Shown: positions 43,003 to 50,465 of the stretch, piece by piece
Position numbering within the stretch: the first letter of the stretch is position 1
How the letters are laid out: each line of letters starts with the position of its first letter
NCBI GenBank assembly: GCA_964530225.1
Contig: CAZHBA010000124.1
Span: forward strand, 1 to 52,869
DNA: 52,869 nt
Source: CAZHBA01 sp964530225
Lineage (GTDB): Bacteria; Pseudomonadota; Alphaproteobacteria; UBA6615
Reading direction: 5' to 3'
The notes under the pieces: model-generated
What the model was told of the DNA's origin: nothing
Databases searched by the model: none
Seen by the model: only the letters and a program-made list of their open reading frames with translations
Program-made: the position numbers and the translations under genes

Positions 43003-44325
43003 TCATGGTGAAGGAGGCTCTTTCAGTACGGGCGGAACATCGCTGAGGAACCTCTCCTCGGCCAGTTCCGGATACTTCTTGCGCTCCATCAAACGGATCG
43101 CGACATGCATCCAAACGGTGCTGACGGCGACGAGCGCGAAAAGCAGCATGAACGAGTTGGTCCACACGCCGATGATATCGTTGAGTATTCCGAAGCAGAT
43201 GGGTAGAACGAAACCACCAAGACCGCCCATCATGCCGACGAGGCCGCCGACTGAGCCCACATTGTCCGGATAGTAGACGGGGATGTGCTTGTAGACAGCA
43301 GCCTTGCCGAGCGACATGACGAAGCCCAGCACGACGGTCAGGGTGACGAACGCTGGCAGGTTGACGCTGAAAGTAAACTCGATTGGCGCCTTGATACCCT
43401 GGATCACATATTTAGTCTGGGGATAGCTCATGATGAAGAGGCAGATTAGCGACACGATGAAAGTGAAGTACATGACGGCACGCGCGCCCCACTTGTCTGA
43501 CATCCACCCGCCGAGTGCCCGAAAGACTGAACCTGGCAACGAATACATTGCAGCCAGCATGCCCGCCGTCGCCAATTCGAGGCCGTAGGCGCCCACATAA
43601 AAGCGCGGTAGGTAGGACGCCAAGGCGATGAAGCCGCCAAACACGAAGAAGTAGTAGGTCGAGAAGCGCCAGACCTGGATGTTCTTCAATGGCTCGAGTT
43701 GCAACATCACGGAGGGCGGTTTTTCGCTCCGTTCACGCCGCGCCCGCCGGGTCGGGTCTTCCTTACTGAACACGTAGAAGAATACGGCTATGATCGCCAA
43801 GATCACGGCGTAAATCTGTGCAGTCTGTTCCCAGCCGACAGCGACGACGAGAAATGGGGCGCCGAAGTTGGTTACTGCCGCACCCACATTGCCGGCGCCG
43901 AATATGCCGAGGGCCGTTCCCTGGTGTTCCTTTTCAAACCACTGGGAGGTGTAGGTAATACCGACAATAAACGCACCGCCGGCGAGGCCGACGCCGAGGG
44001 CGGCGACCAGAAAAATCTCGTACGTCTGTACCGAGGACAAAAACCAGGTACACACCGCGGTGGTCAGCATTTGTAACGTGTAGATGAGACGCCCGCCAAA
44101 CTGCTCTGTCCAAACACCGAGGAATATGCGGCTGAGCGAGCCAGTCAGGACAGGCGTCGCTACGAGAATACCGAACTGGGTTTCCGACAGGCCTAGGTCC
44201 TGCTTAATTTGTACGCCGATGATGGAGAAAATCGTCCACACGGCGAAACACACGGTAAATGCCAACGTGCTCAGGCCAAGCGCCTGACACTGTTGGGGCC
44301 GGGTGATACCTGTTAGATCCTTCAT
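43003..44325 (-). CDS. narK: NarK-type nitrate/nitrite MFS transporter (NarK1-like)
   Basis: 440 residues, 12 predicted membrane helices. Seen: GILVATPVLTGSLSRIFLGV with the substrate Arg, AGGAFIVGITYTSQWFEKEH, GIFGAGNVGAAVTNFGAPFL (nitrate signature), GSVFRALGGWMSDKWGARAV with the second Arg, and GGLVGMMGGLGGFVLPICFG. NarK1-type porters are nitrate:proton symporters. Start ATG 44325 has only AGG directly before it. First gene of narK1-narK2-narG'-ppiC-nnrS. The paired narK arrangement is known from alpha- and gammaproteobacterial nar operons. The hydrophilic C-terminus ends LKEPPSP. Confidence 0.93.
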   Translation of the reverse strand: MKDLTGITRPQQCQALGLSTLAFTVCFAVWTIFSIIGVQIKQDLGLSETQFGILVATPVLTGSLSRIFLGVWTEQFGGRLIYTLQMLTTAVCTWFLSSVQTYEIFLVAALGVGLAGGAFIVGITYTSQWFEKEHQGTALGIFGAGNVGAAVTNFGAPFLVVAVGWEQTAQIYAVILAIIAVFFYVFSKEDPTRRARRERSEKPPSVMLQLEPLKNIQVWRFSTYYFFVFGGFIALASYLPRFYVGAYGLELATAGMLAAMYSLPGSVFRALGGWMSDKWGARAVMYFTFIVSLICLFIMSYPQTKYVIQGIKAPIEFTFSVNLPAFVTLTVVLGFVMSLGKAAVYKHIPVYYPDNVGSVGGLVGMMGGLGGFVLPICFGILNDIIGVWTNSFMLLFALVAVSTVWMHVAIRLMERKKYPELAEERFLSDVPPVLKEPPSP

Positions 44326-44696
44326 CCTAAAGTATATTTTTTTACTTTTATTTGCGCCTAAAAGTTAATCCGCAATCGCTTTTTTTACTGGTCGAGCCAA
44401 ACTTCAACACAGAAGGCGACACACCCATTGCCTCGTTATTATTGGAGCTGCGATTTTCGAAGAGAAATACACAGAACTCACGACGTAATACGAACGCTGA
44501 ATTACCAACACCTTCCGAAGCTCGGTTAACCGATTTAAGCAATTACACAAGTGCCACAACAACTAAGTCGGCCCAACTCGGCATTGACAGTAGTGTCAGG
44601 GGTACGGTTGGAAAGTTTGACACCCGAATCTTTCTACAGCGGTAGAGCTGACATGCATATGCGTCATAAAACCGCTGCGTCATAAGACCGCATAAG
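44326..44696. other. Intergenic region upstream of narK1, with TGACA-GTAG-TGTCA
   Basis: About 370 nt between narK1 and the AAA/APH-like scrap. It should contain the nar operon promoter. I see no FNR box. TGACAGTAGTGTCA (44585-44598) is a perfect small palindrome about 260 nt from the narK1 start. No frame here is convincing. Confidence 0.4.
44661..44692. repeat. Tandem 16-bp direct repeat
   Basis: GCGTCATAAAACCGCT (44661-44676) is followed directly by GCGTCATAAGACCGCA (44677-44692); two of 16 bases differ. Adjacent full-helix-spaced copies could bind a regulator or come from slippage. Confidence 0.45.
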
Positions 44697-44936
44697 TCAG
44701 GATAAATTTTGTAAGATCACGAAGACGCCGACGCGTTTGAGCTTGAACGCCTGCGCGCCAACCAGGAAGACGGCCGGAGCGTGCGTGTCTATACGCTCGA
44801 CCTCGCCCATATTGCCGCCATGGGACGGTAGGTCGGCGAGGAAGTCGATAACGTCGGTTTGATTGATTACCGGTGGGTTCTGCAACAGTGACCAAATCAC
44901 GGATTCAACCTCGCAGTTAAACGGGTTGAAATACAA
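44697..44936 (-). pseudogene. AAA/aminoglycoside-phosphotransferase-like N-terminal remnant
   Basis: The minus strand reads NQTDVIDFLADLPSHGGNMG, EVERIDTHAPAVFLVGAQAF, KLKRVGVFVILQNLS and a stop. The pattern E-x-I-x-T-H-x(3)-V-F-L-x-G-x-x-[AY]-x-K-L-K-R matches the start of the bifunctional APH-like/AAA ATPase proteins. Similarity ends after about 80 codons, so the rest of a protein usually over 500 residues is missing. The real start is unclear. Confidence 0.5.
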
Positions 44937-44965
44937 GCTTCGCTATGGCGTTTCGGTTGCCCGTC

Positions 44966-45073
44966 CTAATCGGCAAACGAGCGGATGTAGGCGATGATGC
45001 TGTCTATTTCATGCTTCGAGGGTGGCAGATCGGGCATCGGCGACGTGGGGTCCGCTAGGTAAGCTTGCAGATT
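44966..45073 (-). pseudogene. Cytochrome c C-terminal remnant
   Basis: The minus strand reads NLQAYLADPTSPMPDLPPSK, HEIDSIIAYIRSFAD and TAG (44966-44968). This is the C-terminal segment of a class-I c-type cytochrome, with the Met ligand loop SPMPDLPPS and the last helix IDSIIAYIRSF. No CxxCH remains upstream. It sits next to the AAA/APH-like scrap. Confidence 0.55.
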
Positions 45074-45247
45074 TAAAGGAGGATATGAGGACTAGAGACA
45101 ACAGGATAATGGTTTCGGGCTGAAGCAGCCAATGGTTACTATTTTACCGAAATTTTAAGAGAGAATGGCCCCCGCTAAAACCGACTGTCCCGCTCCCATT
45201 ATCCATGACCGTCATGTCCGTCGACGATTTAAAAAGTGCAGTGAAAG

Positions 45248-45508
45248 ATGTTGGTTCAGCCGGGCCAACTTGCTTCGGGGCCTGGTAGCGGTAGGTCCAA
45301 AACCGATGCGGCAATGCCTGGTCTCAAATCGGAGCATGTCAGCGTCGTTGTCGTCGACGGCGTTGCCACCGTATGGGGCATGGTAGTGTCGGATGCAGAT
45401 CGCTTAGCCATCGGTGTCGCCGCCGAACGGGAGCCAAGCGTAATTTGGGTTGAAAACAATATTAATGTTATGCCGACTATGATTTGTGCCAGTATGGGTG
45501 CCCAGTAG
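45248..45508 (+). CDS. BON-domain-like short protein, possibly a remnant
   Basis: 86 codons. The second half, KSEHVSVVVVDGVATVWGMV, VSDADRLAIGVAAEREPSVI, WVENNI, fits a BON domain as found at the C-terminus of CBS-domain proteins (V-x-V-x-D-G-V-x-x-x-W-G…A-A-E-x-x-x-G-V-x-x-V). The first 28 residues (LVQPGQLASGPGSGRSKTDA) are low complexity and unlike a CBS domain. GTGAAAG precedes ATG 45248. Could be a real small BON protein or the tail of a larger gene. Confidence 0.45.
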   Translation: MLVQPGQLASGPGSGRSKTDAAMPGLKSEHVSVVVVDGVATVWGMVVSDADRLAIGVAAEREPSVIWVENNINVMPTMICASMGAQ

Positions 45509-45525
45509 CGAACTGCCGGAAATTG

Positions 45526-45543
45526 GTTGATCGTCAGATCAAC
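45526..45543. promoter_or_regulatory. Perfect palindrome GTTGATC-GTCA-GATCAAC upstream of the RidA gene
   Basis: Seven-base perfect arms, 78 nt before the RidA start. It contains TTGAT and ATCAA but with 6 nt between them rather than 4, so it is not a standard FNR box. Likely an operator. Confidence 0.45.
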
Positions 45544-45620
45544 GGAGAAGGATCGATGCGTATTCTCGCGGCTGCCGCTGGCAAGGTGTAGTGGTTCCGG
45601 TTGAAGGAGAAATCCACCAC

Positions 45621-46031
45621 ATGAGCAAATCCGCGTCGCACAAGATTTTGCACCCCTCCAACTGGAAGGCTACGAAGGGATTCGCCAACGGCATCGCCGC
45701 CGAGGGCCTTCAGATCTACATCGCCGGCCAGATCGGCTGGAATGCCGACCAAGTGTTTGAAACTGACGACTTTGTCGGCCAGGTCCGCCAAGCGCTGCAA
45801 AACATCGTGACAGTACTCGCGGAAGCGGGCGGCTACCCGGAGCATCTGGTGCGGTTGACCTGGTACGTCACCGACAAGGCGGAATACCTTGCCCGGCTAC
45901 GAGAGGTCGGCGAAGCCTATCGCGCCGTTCTGGGCAAACACTTCCCCGCGATGACTTTGGTCCAGGTTGTTGCCTTGGTCGATGAAGGAGCCAAGGTCGA
46001 GATCGAAGCGACGGCGGTTCTGCCGGACTAG
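45621..46031 (+). CDS. RidA/YjgF/YER057c/UK114 family protein
   Basis: 136 residues of the RidA fold: HPSNWKATKGFANGIAAEGL, YIAGQIGWNADQ, LQNIVTVLAEAGGYPEHLVR, LTWYVTDKAEYLA and the C-terminal VDEGAKVEIEATAVLPD. RidA hydrolyses reactive enamines/imines. The Arg used by canonical RidA in the P-A-R-[ST] motif is not present here (FPAMTLVQVV), so this is a non-RidA subgroup, possibly acting on catabolic intermediates. ATG 45621 with AAGGAGA 9 nt upstream. Stand-alone gene. Confidence 0.88.
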   Translation: MSKSASHKILHPSNWKATKGFANGIAAEGLQIYIAGQIGWNADQVFETDDFVGQVRQALQNIVTVLAEAGGYPEHLVRLTWYVTDKAEYLARLREVGEAYRAVLGKHFPAMTLVQVVALVDEGAKVEIEATAVLPD

Positions 46032-46116
46032 CAATCGGTTGGGCGCAGGATGACAATGCGTGCTAAATAACTAACCTCTTCGTTCGAGTGCCGCCTGTCA
46101 GGAATTTTTCCACTCC

Positions 46117-46661
46117 ATGAGCTCAAGGTCTCTCGGTATTTCCGTAGATCTTGCTTATAGCCGCCGCGTAGCGATCATCCGGATGGCCCCGGTGCTTGGC
46201 TGCGCGTTTATCCTGGCGCATTCCCCGGCTCGGTGCCAGCGGTCATCGCCCCGGATTTATGCACCGAACTGGCGCTAACCTCGGGGCAACTCTCGGGTCT
46301 TCCGGCAGCGATCTTCCTCGGCGCGGTGCCAGTTTTCATGGGGATCATCGTACTGCTGTCGCGCTGGGTGGCTCTCGTCGAAGACAAAGTCCTGCGCCAG
46401 AAAATCTTTAGTCGCAGTCGCGATGAGCGGCGGGCCTCAATCGACGCGCTTTTGCGCATTTCCGGCAACGACAAACTGCTGCAGGGCAACCCGCTGTTGG
46501 AGCGTTCTATTCAAAACCGCTTTTCCTACCTCGATCCGCTGAACCATATTCAGGTGGAGATGTTGAAGTGGCACCGGCAAAACTTCGGCGACCCAAAGGT
46601 GTTGCGGGGTATCCAACTGACCATCAACGGCATCTCGGTGGGTCTGCGCAATGGCGGGTAG
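46117..46661 (+). pseudogene. Fusion remnant: MFS transporter N-terminus joined to PEP carboxylase C-terminus
   Basis: From ATG 46117 the frame reads SRRVAIIRMAPVLGCAFILA, then needs a one-base shift near 46218 to continue FPGSVPAVIAPDLCTELALT, SGQLSGLPAAIFLG. This looks like the first helices of an MFS protein. From about 46364 the same frame becomes the C-terminus of PEP carboxylase: LVEDKVLRQKIFSRSRDERR, then NPLLERSIQNRFSYLDPLNH, IQVEMLKWHRQ, and the end LRGIQLTINGISVGLRNGG. A deletion joined the two genes. All PEPC catalytic residues of the barrel are absent apart from the tail. Confidence 0.72.
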
Positions 46662-46699
46662 GGGCGGCCAAGGCGCCTTCTGTTCGTCTCGGAAACCGT

Positions 46700-47863
46700 T
46701 CAGCTTGAGGCGTTTTCCGCCAGGCAGTGCGGTCCCAGCTGATCGATCGCGGTGATGCCCATTTGCGCCAGATTGGTCTCGATCTGGTGCTGCAGAATTT
46801 CGATGACGCGCGTCGCCCCGGCTTCGCCGCCGGCGACGACACCATAGACCGCGGCCCTGCCGACAAAGACGAACGCCGCACCCAGGCACAGGCCGACGAT
46901 GATATCGGCGCCGCGGCGCACGCCGCTGTCGAGCATCAGCGTCACCCGATCGTCGACGGCGGCCTTAACAGCGGGAAAGGCGTCGATACTGGTTACAGTG
47001 CGGTCGAGTTGGCGGCCGCCATGGTTGGAGACTATGACGCCTTCGGCGCCAAGATCGGCGGCGCGGACAGCATCGTTGGGATGCAGGATACCCTTGACGA
47101 TAAGCGGTCCGTCCCACAGCCGGCGATAGTTTTCGAGCTCGCGCCAGGTTTGGCCCGACGCCGGTATCTGGTCGTTGACGAAGTCGAGTACCGCATGAAC
47201 GTTAGAGCCGGGTGGTGCATACGGCGCCCAATTGCCCATGGTCGGTGCACCACCATTGCGCAGATAATCGTAGAGCCAGATGGGGTGCAGTAGCCCATCG
47301 ACGATGCGTCCTGGGGTCAATTTACGCAAATCGTGGGAATAGCTGTTACGAACGTTGCGCTCGCGTGTCGGTCGGGCCGGGACATCTACGGTCAGCACCA
47401 AGGCCCCGAGCCCGGCGTCGGCGCTGCGGCGGATCAAGTCCTCGGTAATGTTGCCATCGCGCGCCGCGTAGACCTGGTACCAGGTGTGCTCGTGGGCAAT
47501 GCGCGCGGCATCCTCGATTGTGTCGTTGCTGGCGCCCGACATGATGTAGGGAATGTTTGCTTTCGCTGCCGCGGCGGCTAGATTGAGGTCCGATTTCAGG
47601 CGAAACAGCCCGGCGGCACCAGTCGGCGCAAAGCCGAACGGGGTGGCCCAGTTGCGGCCGAACAACGGCGTCGTTTGATCGATTTGCGAGACGTTGACGA
47701 GATAGCGCGGTAGCAGGCAGTGGCGCTCGAAGGCGGCGATGTTGCGTGCTAACGCTGCCTCGCCTTCGACCCCGCCTTCGATGAAGTCGAACGCCACTTT
47801 CGGTGTCCGCAGCTTGGCCATGCGGTGCAGATCTTCGATGTTGACCGCTTTTTTGACACCCAT
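46700..47863 (-). CDS. FMN-dependent alpha-hydroxy-acid oxidising protein
   Basis: 387 residues of the lactate/mandelate/glycolate oxidase family. Seen: VAFDFIEGGVEGEAALARNI, TPFGFAPTGAAGLFRLKSDL (FMN), LVLTVDVPARPTRERNVRNS, FMN Lys in LIVKGILHP, catalytic His in VSNHGGRQLDR (about 281), LDSGVRRGADIIVGLCLGA. It oxidises a 2-hydroxy acid to a 2-oxo acid. ATG 47863 with AGGTGG 6 nt upstream; a longer frame to 48037 runs antisense of nothing conserved. It follows the short VOC gene by 37 nt. Paralogue of the gene at 17110. Confidence 0.93.
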   Translation of the reverse strand: MGVKKAVNIEDLHRMAKLRTPKVAFDFIEGGVEGEAALARNIAAFERHCLLPRYLVNVSQIDQTTPLFGRNWATPFGFAPTGAAGLFRLKSDLNLAAAAAKANIPYIMSGASNDTIEDAARIAHEHTWYQVYAARDGNITEDLIRRSADAGLGALVLTVDVPARPTRERNVRNSYSHDLRKLTPGRIVDGLLHPIWLYDYLRNGGAPTMGNWAPYAPPGSNVHAVLDFVNDQIPASGQTWRELENYRRLWDGPLIVKGILHPNDAVRAADLGAEGVIVSNHGGRQLDRTVTSIDAFPAVKAAVDDRVTLMLDSGVRRGADIIVGLCLGAAFVFVGRAAVYGVVAGGEAGATRVIEILQHQIETNLAQMGITAIDQLGPHCLAENASS

Positions 47864-47900
47864 GAATGACCACCTGTCCGGAATTACGACTGCCGCGCTC

Positions 47901-48242
47901 TTACACGACGTCGCTGACCTTGGCTTCGGCCTCAACTGTTGCCTTGGCGTGACGCAACGCATCGAGGTTAGGCGCCTTGAAGCCGGTCTCGCTGACGGTC
48001 GTGGGGTTGGACGACGAGCGGCCGCTGACGAGCACAAACAGGTGGTGTTCGCGCGGCCGCCGGGTCATGAAAAGGATGCGGTTAGTGTCTTTATTGACCA
48101 TCCCGTGATCGCTGACGCAGAAGCCGAACACGCGGGTGTAGAAATCCTCGAGCTTGTTGGCGTTGTCGCAATTGATGCCAAAATGGCCGAATATCACCGC
48201 CGGTGGCGTGATCTCGAAGTCAACGGATGCCGCACCTGACAT
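47901..48242 (-). CDS. VOC-family protein, probably C-terminally truncated
   Basis: 113 residues: PAVIFGHFGINCDNANKLED, FYTRVFGFCVSDHG, NRILFMTRRPREHHLFVLVS, GRSSSNP. This is the start of a VOC/glyoxalase-fold metalloprotein: an N-terminal metal His in GHFGIN and a second in REHHLFVLVSG. Homologues usually continue with a second half carrying the last metal ligand. Here the frame ends after LDALRHAKATVEAEAKVSDV. Truncation is likely, but the start is good (GGAGGATAGCC before ATG 48242). Upstream of the FMN oxidase, same strand. Confidence 0.6.
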   Translation of the reverse strand: MSGAASVDFEITPPAVIFGHFGINCDNANKLEDFYTRVFGFCVSDHGMVNKDTNRILFMTRRPREHHLFVLVSGRSSSNPTTVSETGFKAPNLDALRHAKATVEAEAKVSDVV

Positions 48243-48637
48243 GGCTATCCTCCAGATAGTTGTCGTTGTGTCGGAAACCGGACCGGAAAATTGACCAGGA
48301 TTTCCTTTGTGAAGTCCTCACGATAGCCTGAGCGTGGCCCAAAGCTGGCTGCAAGGCAAGGGGCGCACCGTCGCGACGTTGGTGGTCATGATGCCTCAGG
48401 CTTGCATGGTCGGTCTCCACTTGGCTGGTTAAATACCGTGAACGCCCAGATGACACTATCCACAGATTAAAATCCACATATGGAATAACGGGATAGCATT
48501 GATTTAGCTCAGTTTAACGGTGGCTGGCGAGCCGCCTCGAAATAGCCTTGTTGACACAGATCAATTCCAATCGGCTGTTTCTACTTTCGAATTGGCATCA
48601 ATTAACCGATTCGCGCTTGAAGAGTGGAGGTGACGAG
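48243..48637. other. Intergenic region between VOC and DUF6455 genes
   Basis: Divergent spacer of about 395 nt. It holds an FNR-type box at 48551-48564 (listed separately). I see no gene. Confidence 0.5.
48551..48564. promoter_or_regulatory. FNR/NnrR-type box upstream of first DUF6455-like gene
   Basis: TTGAC-ACAG-ATCAA, 9 of 10 matches, 74 nt before ATG 48638. The ACAG centre is shared with the box at 52124-52137 upstream of the second DUF6455-like gene. Confidence 0.6.
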
Positions 48638-49156
48638 ATGGTTTACCTCACTGAAATTGCCAAGCGGGTGTCGGCGAAGATGCGGCATACACTGAGCGAT
48701 GATCCGCTCCTGCATCCACTGGGCCGTGCTTGCGATAGCACTATCAACAAGGCCCTTGCAGCACGAAGTATCAGACGGTCGGACCTCTTCACCAAGGGAA
48801 AGACCTTGGCATCGCATCGTCATCGGATCGCGAAAATGTTGACCGCGTATCATTTCTCAACGCGGCAAATTACGACGCGCCACTGGCCCGAACTCAAGCT
48901 GGCCGATCATCTGTGCGCGCACTGTACCAATAAGCGGCGTTGCGACAGATGGCTGCGCGGGCGCCGTATGGACGATTCGCCAAGGAGGTTTTGTCCCAAT
49001 GTGAAAACGTTTGAGAGATGGCGTCGCGGCTATCTCCTACACGATTACGGAGAAGAAGAATTGGATCGTGATCCCGTACTTGAGGGCGGCTTGGCGCAGA
49101 CGCGCGAAATGCGGCGGCAACTGCGGGCACAGGGTTCGTCTCCGTCCTGCTCGTGA
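48638..49156 (+). CDS. DUF6455-like cysteine-motif protein
   Basis: 172 residues; no catalytic family recognised beyond the DUF6455-type motif: C-A-H-C-x5-C-x2-W-L (about 93-105), followed by FCPNVKTFERW. The four Cys could hold a metal or iron-sulfur group. The N-terminal part is basic and helical (EIAKRVSAKMRHTL; SHRHRIAKMLTAYHF). No membrane segment. The C-terminus is acidic then basic, ending SSPSCS. The start ATG 48638 follows GGAGGTGA. The longer frame to 48548 is not conserved-looking. An FNR box lies 74 nt upstream, suggesting low-oxygen or NO control. Confidence 0.65.
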   Translation: MVYLTEIAKRVSAKMRHTLSDDPLLHPLGRACDSTINKALAARSIRRSDLFTKGKTLASHRHRIAKMLTAYHFSTRQITTRHWPELKLADHLCAHCTNKRRCDRWLRGRRMDDSPRRFCPNVKTFERWRRGYLLHDYGEEELDRDPVLEGGLAQTREMRRQLRAQGSSPSCS

Positions 49157-49224
49157 GACACCCTCACGCGATGGTGGTGCGCGCGTGCCATCAACTGCTA
49201 TCGCGGTCCAGTTCGCTACGACAC

Positions 49225-49884
49225 CTAGCTCTCTCGCTGAAACTCGATCCGCTTACCGGGTGGCTCAACGACCAAATGCAACGCTTCCGCCACGCGGCCC
49301 GACAAATTCCACATACCGCAGATAAAGGTCAGTTCTACAATTTGCCGCGTCGTGAAATGCTGTTCCATCGCCTCCCACGCTGCCTTGTTTTGCTTGGCGC
49401 GCAGGTTTGTCACCTCATCTGCCCACCAAATCGCCGCTTTCTCTTTGTCTGTAAATAACTCGCTGTCGCGCCAACCGTCACCGGTTAGCAAATCGATTTG
49501 TGAATCCGTCAATCCTAGACCTCGACCGAGCTCTACATTATGACCCACTCAATTGTTGCATTCGGTTAGCAGAGCCGTTTTGACAATTACCAACTCCTCG
49601 ATCTTGACGTAATCGGGGTCTTTTTCGAGGTAGTCGACGCGGATTTTCTGGTCGAGCAGCAGCCACCCCTCGACCGCGGCGGGCGCATGGGCCAACATGC
49701 GGAAAAAGCGCGGTACCGCCCCCCACATTTGCTTCGACCATTCGAAAGCCGGTGCCAGCTCGGCTTGTAGCTCCTCCGGAATGTTTTCCGGATCGATTAG
49801 CGGCACGCGCGGATCCGGTTGTGCCATCATCTCGTCGGTAATGCCCATATCGGTCGCTAGACCTGTGCTGTGGTCGACGCTCAC
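49225..49884 (-). CDS. AhpD/carboxymuconolactone-decarboxylase-like protein, candidate selenoprotein (UGA at active-site Cys)
   Basis: One frame from GTG 49884 (AGGAGAG 5 nt upstream) to the TGA/stop at 49225, interrupted only by TGA at 49549-49551. Before it: EELVIVKTALLTECNN. After it: VGHNVELGRGLGLTDSQIDL, then 107 codons intact to the end (WADEVTNLRAKQNKAAWEAM, EQHFTTRQIVELTFICGMWN). Family members have C-x-x-C-x-x-H here, so the TGA sits exactly at the second, catalytic Cys (residue 112; C109-N-N-U-V-G-H). Either it codes selenocysteine or it is a nonsense mutation. A SECIS-like hairpin begins 13 nt downstream. AhpD-like proteins with selenocysteine are known in bacteria. It would act as a thiol/selenol peroxidase or reductase-like enzyme. 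An FNR-type box lies 90 nt upstream. Confidence 0.75.
49516..49535 (-). promoter_or_regulatory. Candidate bacterial SECIS stem-loop
   Basis: Minus-strand RNA UAGAGCUC-GGUC-GAGGUCUA folds with 7 of 8 pairs (one G-G mismatch) around a GGUC loop. It starts 13 nt after the UGA at 49549, with the loop at 22 nt. E. coli fdhF has its GGUC loop about 18 nt after the UGA. It also lies within coding sequence, as bacterial SECIS elements do. Confidence 0.6.
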
Positions 49885-50465
49885 GTTGTCTCTCCTATCG
49901 AATTAATCGGTCGCCCAGCTCGGTGGGTGGGCGATTAATTCGTGAAGGCTAACGTATCGGCGGATGACGTAACTTGCTCTAGATCAATAAAAGGTGGTGG
50001 ATTATGACCCGATGCCGCTCAGCGCAGGCTGGACAGGTTGGCAATCAGGGCGATGCTGGCTCGATGGGGGTAGTTGCTGAGCTCGAGGCTTGGGCCGAGG
50101 AGGGCGCAAAGAGTTCCAAATGTTTTGATGGCGGACAGACGTGAATGCTATTTTCACTCAATACCGCGCCGCGCTAATCTCTCCCTAACGGGATGGAGGC
50201 TGAGATTAGTTTCATCGCAATCCTCCGGTGGTCTTAATGCACTGCCGTACTGCCCGATATAGGATTAACTCCCATACCCCGACAGATCCCAACCTTCGCC
50301 CATCGACAACGTAGGTTGGCTCGATAGTCAGTGCTTTATTAGCTTTTGCTGAACGGCAGCTTTTGGCAAAAAACCGCCGTTAGCGGATACTGCCAGTAGC
50401 GTCCAGCTTACGCCCGAAAGCGGACAGTGGTGCACTTGCGCGTCAACACACTGCGCGAGTGCTGA
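49885..50465. other. Gene-free region with nested inverted repeat
   Basis: About 580 nt, no convincing gene. An FNR-type box is at 49974-49987. CTAATCTC (50174-50181) and GAGATTAG (50202-50209) form a perfect 8-base stem enclosing a TCCC-TAAC-GGGA hairpin. A further imperfect stem AACGGC/GCCGTT spans about 50353-50384. I see no promoter I can place. Confidence 0.5.
49974..49987. promoter_or_regulatory. FNR-type box upstream of the AhpD/CMD-like gene
   Basis: TTGCT-CTAG-ATCAA, 9 of 10 matches to TTGAT-N4-ATCAA, 90 nt upstream of GTG 49884 on the minus strand. Confidence 0.55.

Noticed and set aside
44352..44645. 97-codon plus-strand frame upstream of narK1
   Set aside because: No ribosome-binding site, low-complexity polar composition, no recognised motif; lies in the nar promoter region.
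50074..50262. 62-codon plus-strand frame
   Set aside because: No ribosome-binding site or family features; it spans the nested inverted repeat.
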